Origin: Clostridiaceae bacterium UBA4839
GTDB taxonomy: Bacteria > Bacillota > Clostridia > Clostridiales > Caloramatoraceae
Length of the DNA stretch: 7,604 bases
Reading direction: 5' to 3'
NCBI GenBank assembly: GCA_002400085.1
Contig: DHEX01000109.1
Coordinates: 639 to 8,242, forward strand
A model generated the notes under the pieces. The model was not told the origin of the DNA. It saw nothing but the letters and a program-made list of their open reading frames with translations, and ran no database searches. Made by a program: the position numbers and the translations under genes. Position 1 is the stretch's first letter. Each line of letters starts with the position of its first letter. This document shows, one piece after another, positions 6,222 through 7,604 of this stretch.

Positions 6222-6232
6222 TTTACACTACC
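6222..6232 (+). repeat. TTTACACTACC direct repeat, left flank of R4
   Basis: An identical 11-base copy stands at 6466-6476 on the other side of repeat copy R4, and another at 561-571 near R1. Flanking R4 on both sides it looks like a target-site duplication; the third copy near R1 argues that it may be part of the element or a preferred target. Confidence 0.55.
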
Positions 6233-6462
6233 TGTAATTCGTAATTTAAAATCACTAATGAACAAATTACAGCTGAGATAAGAAAAATATATGGAATGAA
6301 CATAGAGTGAGCAAGTAGATGTTCTTAGGATTAAAATAAAATGGTAGGGAGCGGTCTTGACCGTTCCGCCCCCACGATTACGTGCATTTCCCAGAGGAAC
6401 GGACAAGCGAATGGAATATATTTTTCTTGTCACAGGGGTGTATTAAATCTAAATTGCAAATG
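6231..6462 (+). repeat. Repeat copy R4, member with half of its central hairpin deleted
   Basis: The left end (CTGTAATTCGTAATTTAAAA, then AACAAATTACAGC and GAGATAAGAAAAATATATGG) matches R1. The middle keeps the first GTAG unit (6344-6367) and the C-rich loop with its CACG/CGTG mini-stem. The right end (about 6408-6462) matches the right end of R2. CTGTAATT (6232-6239) and AATTACAG (6265-6272) form an 8-bp stem within the left end. The element fills most of the gap between the peptidase and reductase genes. It carries no gene. Confidence 0.82.
6344..6402. repeat. Truncated BIME-like hairpin in R4
   Basis: One complete unit remains: GTAG (6344-6347) with GGAGCGGTC-TT-GACCGTTCC (6348-6367). The facing unit is cut after GGAACGG (6396-6402), so only about 7 bp of the outer pairing is left. 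Against R2, the 60 bases between the AACGG at 1804-1808 and the AACGG at 1864-1868 are missing. Confidence 0.7.
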
Positions 6463-6465
6463 GAG

Positions 6466-6476
6466 TTTACACTACC
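6466..6476 (+). repeat. TTTACACTACC direct repeat, right flank of R4
   Basis: This copy is identical to 6222-6232 and 561-571. It ends 10 bases before the Shine-Dalgarno box of the reductase gene. Confidence 0.55.
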
Positions 6477-6501
6477 ATCAAAATAAGGGGAGGAAATATA
6501 A

Positions 6502-7604
6502 ATGCAATACAGAAAGTTTGGAAAACTTGGGATAAATGTTTCTGCATTAGGGTTTGGCTGCATGAGATTGCCTGTACTAAATAATGATGAAGCCCAAATT
6601 GATGAACCACAGGCTATAAATATGATAAGACACGCCATTGATAACGGTGTGAATTATATAGATACTGCTTATCCTTATCACCGCAAAAACAGTGAGCTTT
6701 TAGTTGGAAAAGCTTTAAAGGATGGCTACAGAGAAAAAGTATATCTTGCAACAAAGCTTCCTATTTGGCTTGTAAAAGATGAGTCTGATATGATGAAATA
6801 TTTGGACGAGCAGCTTCATAAACTTCAAACAAATCAAATTGATATGTATCTTATTCATTCCCTTAATAAGGAGCATTGGGAAACAGCGAAAAAATATAAT
6901 GTATTTAAGTTTATTGAAGAAGCAAAAAAATCAGGAAAGATAAAGTACATTGGTTTTTCTTTCCACGACAATATAGACTTGTTTAAGGAAATAATTGATT
7001 CTTATGATTGGGATTTTTGCCAGATGCAGTACAACTATATGGATGAAAACCATCAAGCCGGCACAGAAGGTTTAAAGTATGCAGCATCTAAAAATATGGG
7101 TATAGTAATAATGGAACCTTTAAGGGGAGGAAAGCTTGTAAAAAATCTTTCTTCAAAGATAACAGATGAATTCCAAAAGTCAAAAATCAAAAGGTCTCCT
7201 GCTGACTGGGCATTAAGATGGGTATGGAATCATCCTGAAGTATCAGTTGTATTAAGTGGAATGGGAAGTTTGGATGAAGTAGATGAAAATATTAAAATAG
7301 CTGAAGATGCCCATGTTAATTCAATGACTGAAGAAGATTTAGGGATAATTAAAAATGTTAAGGATGCATTTTTGTCCTTATCACAAATTCCATGTACAAG
7401 CTGCAAATACTGTATGCCCTGCCCTTCTGGGGTTAATATTCCTGAAAACTTTTCAGTTTACAATCAATCTTTTATGTATAATGATGCTGAATATTATAAA
7501 GGTGAATATAAAGATTTAGTGCAAGAAAAAAAGGATGCCTCAAGATGTGTTAAATGCGGAAAATGCGAAAAAGCCTGCCCACAAAAGCTTCCAATAAGAA
7601 ATTT
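6502..7604 (+). CDS. Aldo/keto reductase with C-terminal 2[4Fe-4S] ferredoxin domain (cut by right edge)
   Basis: The frame is open for 367 codons to the right edge; the C-terminus is missing but both domains are present. Residues 1-280 form the NAD(P)H-type AKR barrel. The catalytic tetrad is visible as D54 and Y59 (YIDTAYPYH), K85 (ATK) and H119 (LIHS). The tail carries two cysteine sets: C298, C301, C304, C307 (CTSCKYCMPCP) and C349, C352, C355, C359 (CVKCGKCEKACP), which should bind two [4Fe-4S] clusters. This is the predicted oxidoreductase type common in anaerobes (COG1453-like); its carbonyl substrate and electron partner are unknown. A GGGGAGG box (6487-6493) lies 8 bases before the ATG. 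Repeat copy R4 occupies the upstream region, so transcription may begin in or near it. Confidence 0.92.
   Translation, partial: MQYRKFGKLGINVSALGFGCMRLPVLNNDEAQIDEPQAINMIRHAIDNGVNYIDTAYPYHRKNSELLVGKALKDGYREKVYLATKLPIWLVKDESDMMKYLDEQLHKLQTNQIDMYLIHSLNKEHWETAKKYNVFKFIEEAKKSGKIKYIGFSFHDNIDLFKEIIDSYDWDFCQMQYNYMDENHQAGTEGLKYAASKNMGIVIMEPLRGGKLVKNLSSKITDEFQKSKIKRSPADWALRWVWNHPEVSVVLSGMGSLDEVDENIKIAEDAHVNSMTEEDLGIIKNVKDAFLSLSQIPCTSCKYCMPCPSGVNIPENFSVYNQSFMYNDAEYYKGEYKDLVQEKKDASRCVKCGKCEKACPQKLPIRN

Noticed and set aside
6213..6229. AGTGT/ACACT hairpin right after the peptidase stop as its terminator
   Set aside because: The stem has five base pairs, no T run follows, and part of it belongs to the TTTACACTACC motif seen elsewhere.
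473..6462. The repeated segments as a CRISPR array
   Set aside because: The copies are long, kilobases apart, differently truncated and in both orientations, with genes rather than spacers between them.
6203..6638. Short open frames on both strands across repeat copy R4 and the start of the reductase gene
   Set aside because: They run through the repeat and over the strongly supported reductase start, lack Shine-Dalgarno boxes, and have low-complexity or nonsense-like translations.

Overview
The window looks like chromosomal DNA from a low-GC, anaerobic Firmicute, most likely a Clostridium-type bacterium. The reasons are the strong AT bias, the purine-rich Shine-Dalgarno boxes (GGGAGG, GGAGGTG, GGGGAGG), the occasional TTG start, and the gene types: an M42 peptidase, an aldo/keto reductase with a ferredoxin tail, and a PRD-type regulator. 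The genus is an inference; no rRNA or other marker gene is present.

Layout. Minus strand, left part: a BglG/MtlR-type regulator gene that runs off the left edge (1-444), a glycerol facilitator gene glpF (748-1452), then a likely two-gene operon of a patatin-like phospholipase (2739-3521) and a Bax inhibitor-1/YetJ-like membrane protein (1991-2683), closed by a clear rho-independent terminator (1955-1983). Plus strand, right part: a cation diffusion facilitator with a doubled C-terminal domain (3812-4978), an M42 metallo-aminopeptidase (5177-6211), and an aldo/keto reductase with a C-terminal two-cluster ferredoxin domain (6502 to the right edge). The phospholipase and the metal transporter diverge from a shared AT-rich intergenic region. 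Two of the seven genes (the regulator and the reductase) run off the window edges.

The most unusual content lies between the genes. Four pieces of one repeat family (about 473-543, 1690-1926, 3632-3731 and 6231-6462) sit upstream of the regulator, glpF, the transporter/phospholipase pair and the reductase. They share a core around GATAAGAAAAATATAT and have inverted-repeat-like ends. The most complete copy carries a nested GC-rich hairpin made of two facing units, each a GTAG tetranucleotide followed by its own palindrome. This is the layout of a BIME built from a REP and an inverted REP. Another copy has lost half of that hairpin, apparently by a 60-base deletion between AACGG repeats. Two further, unrelated hairpins fill the gap between the transporter and the peptidase genes.

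The genes do not form one pathway. They are ordinary membrane, lipid, metal, peptide and redox housekeeping functions, and the repeats look like non-autonomous insertions in their upstream regions. No transposase is visible here. No CRISPR array, tRNA or rRNA was seen.
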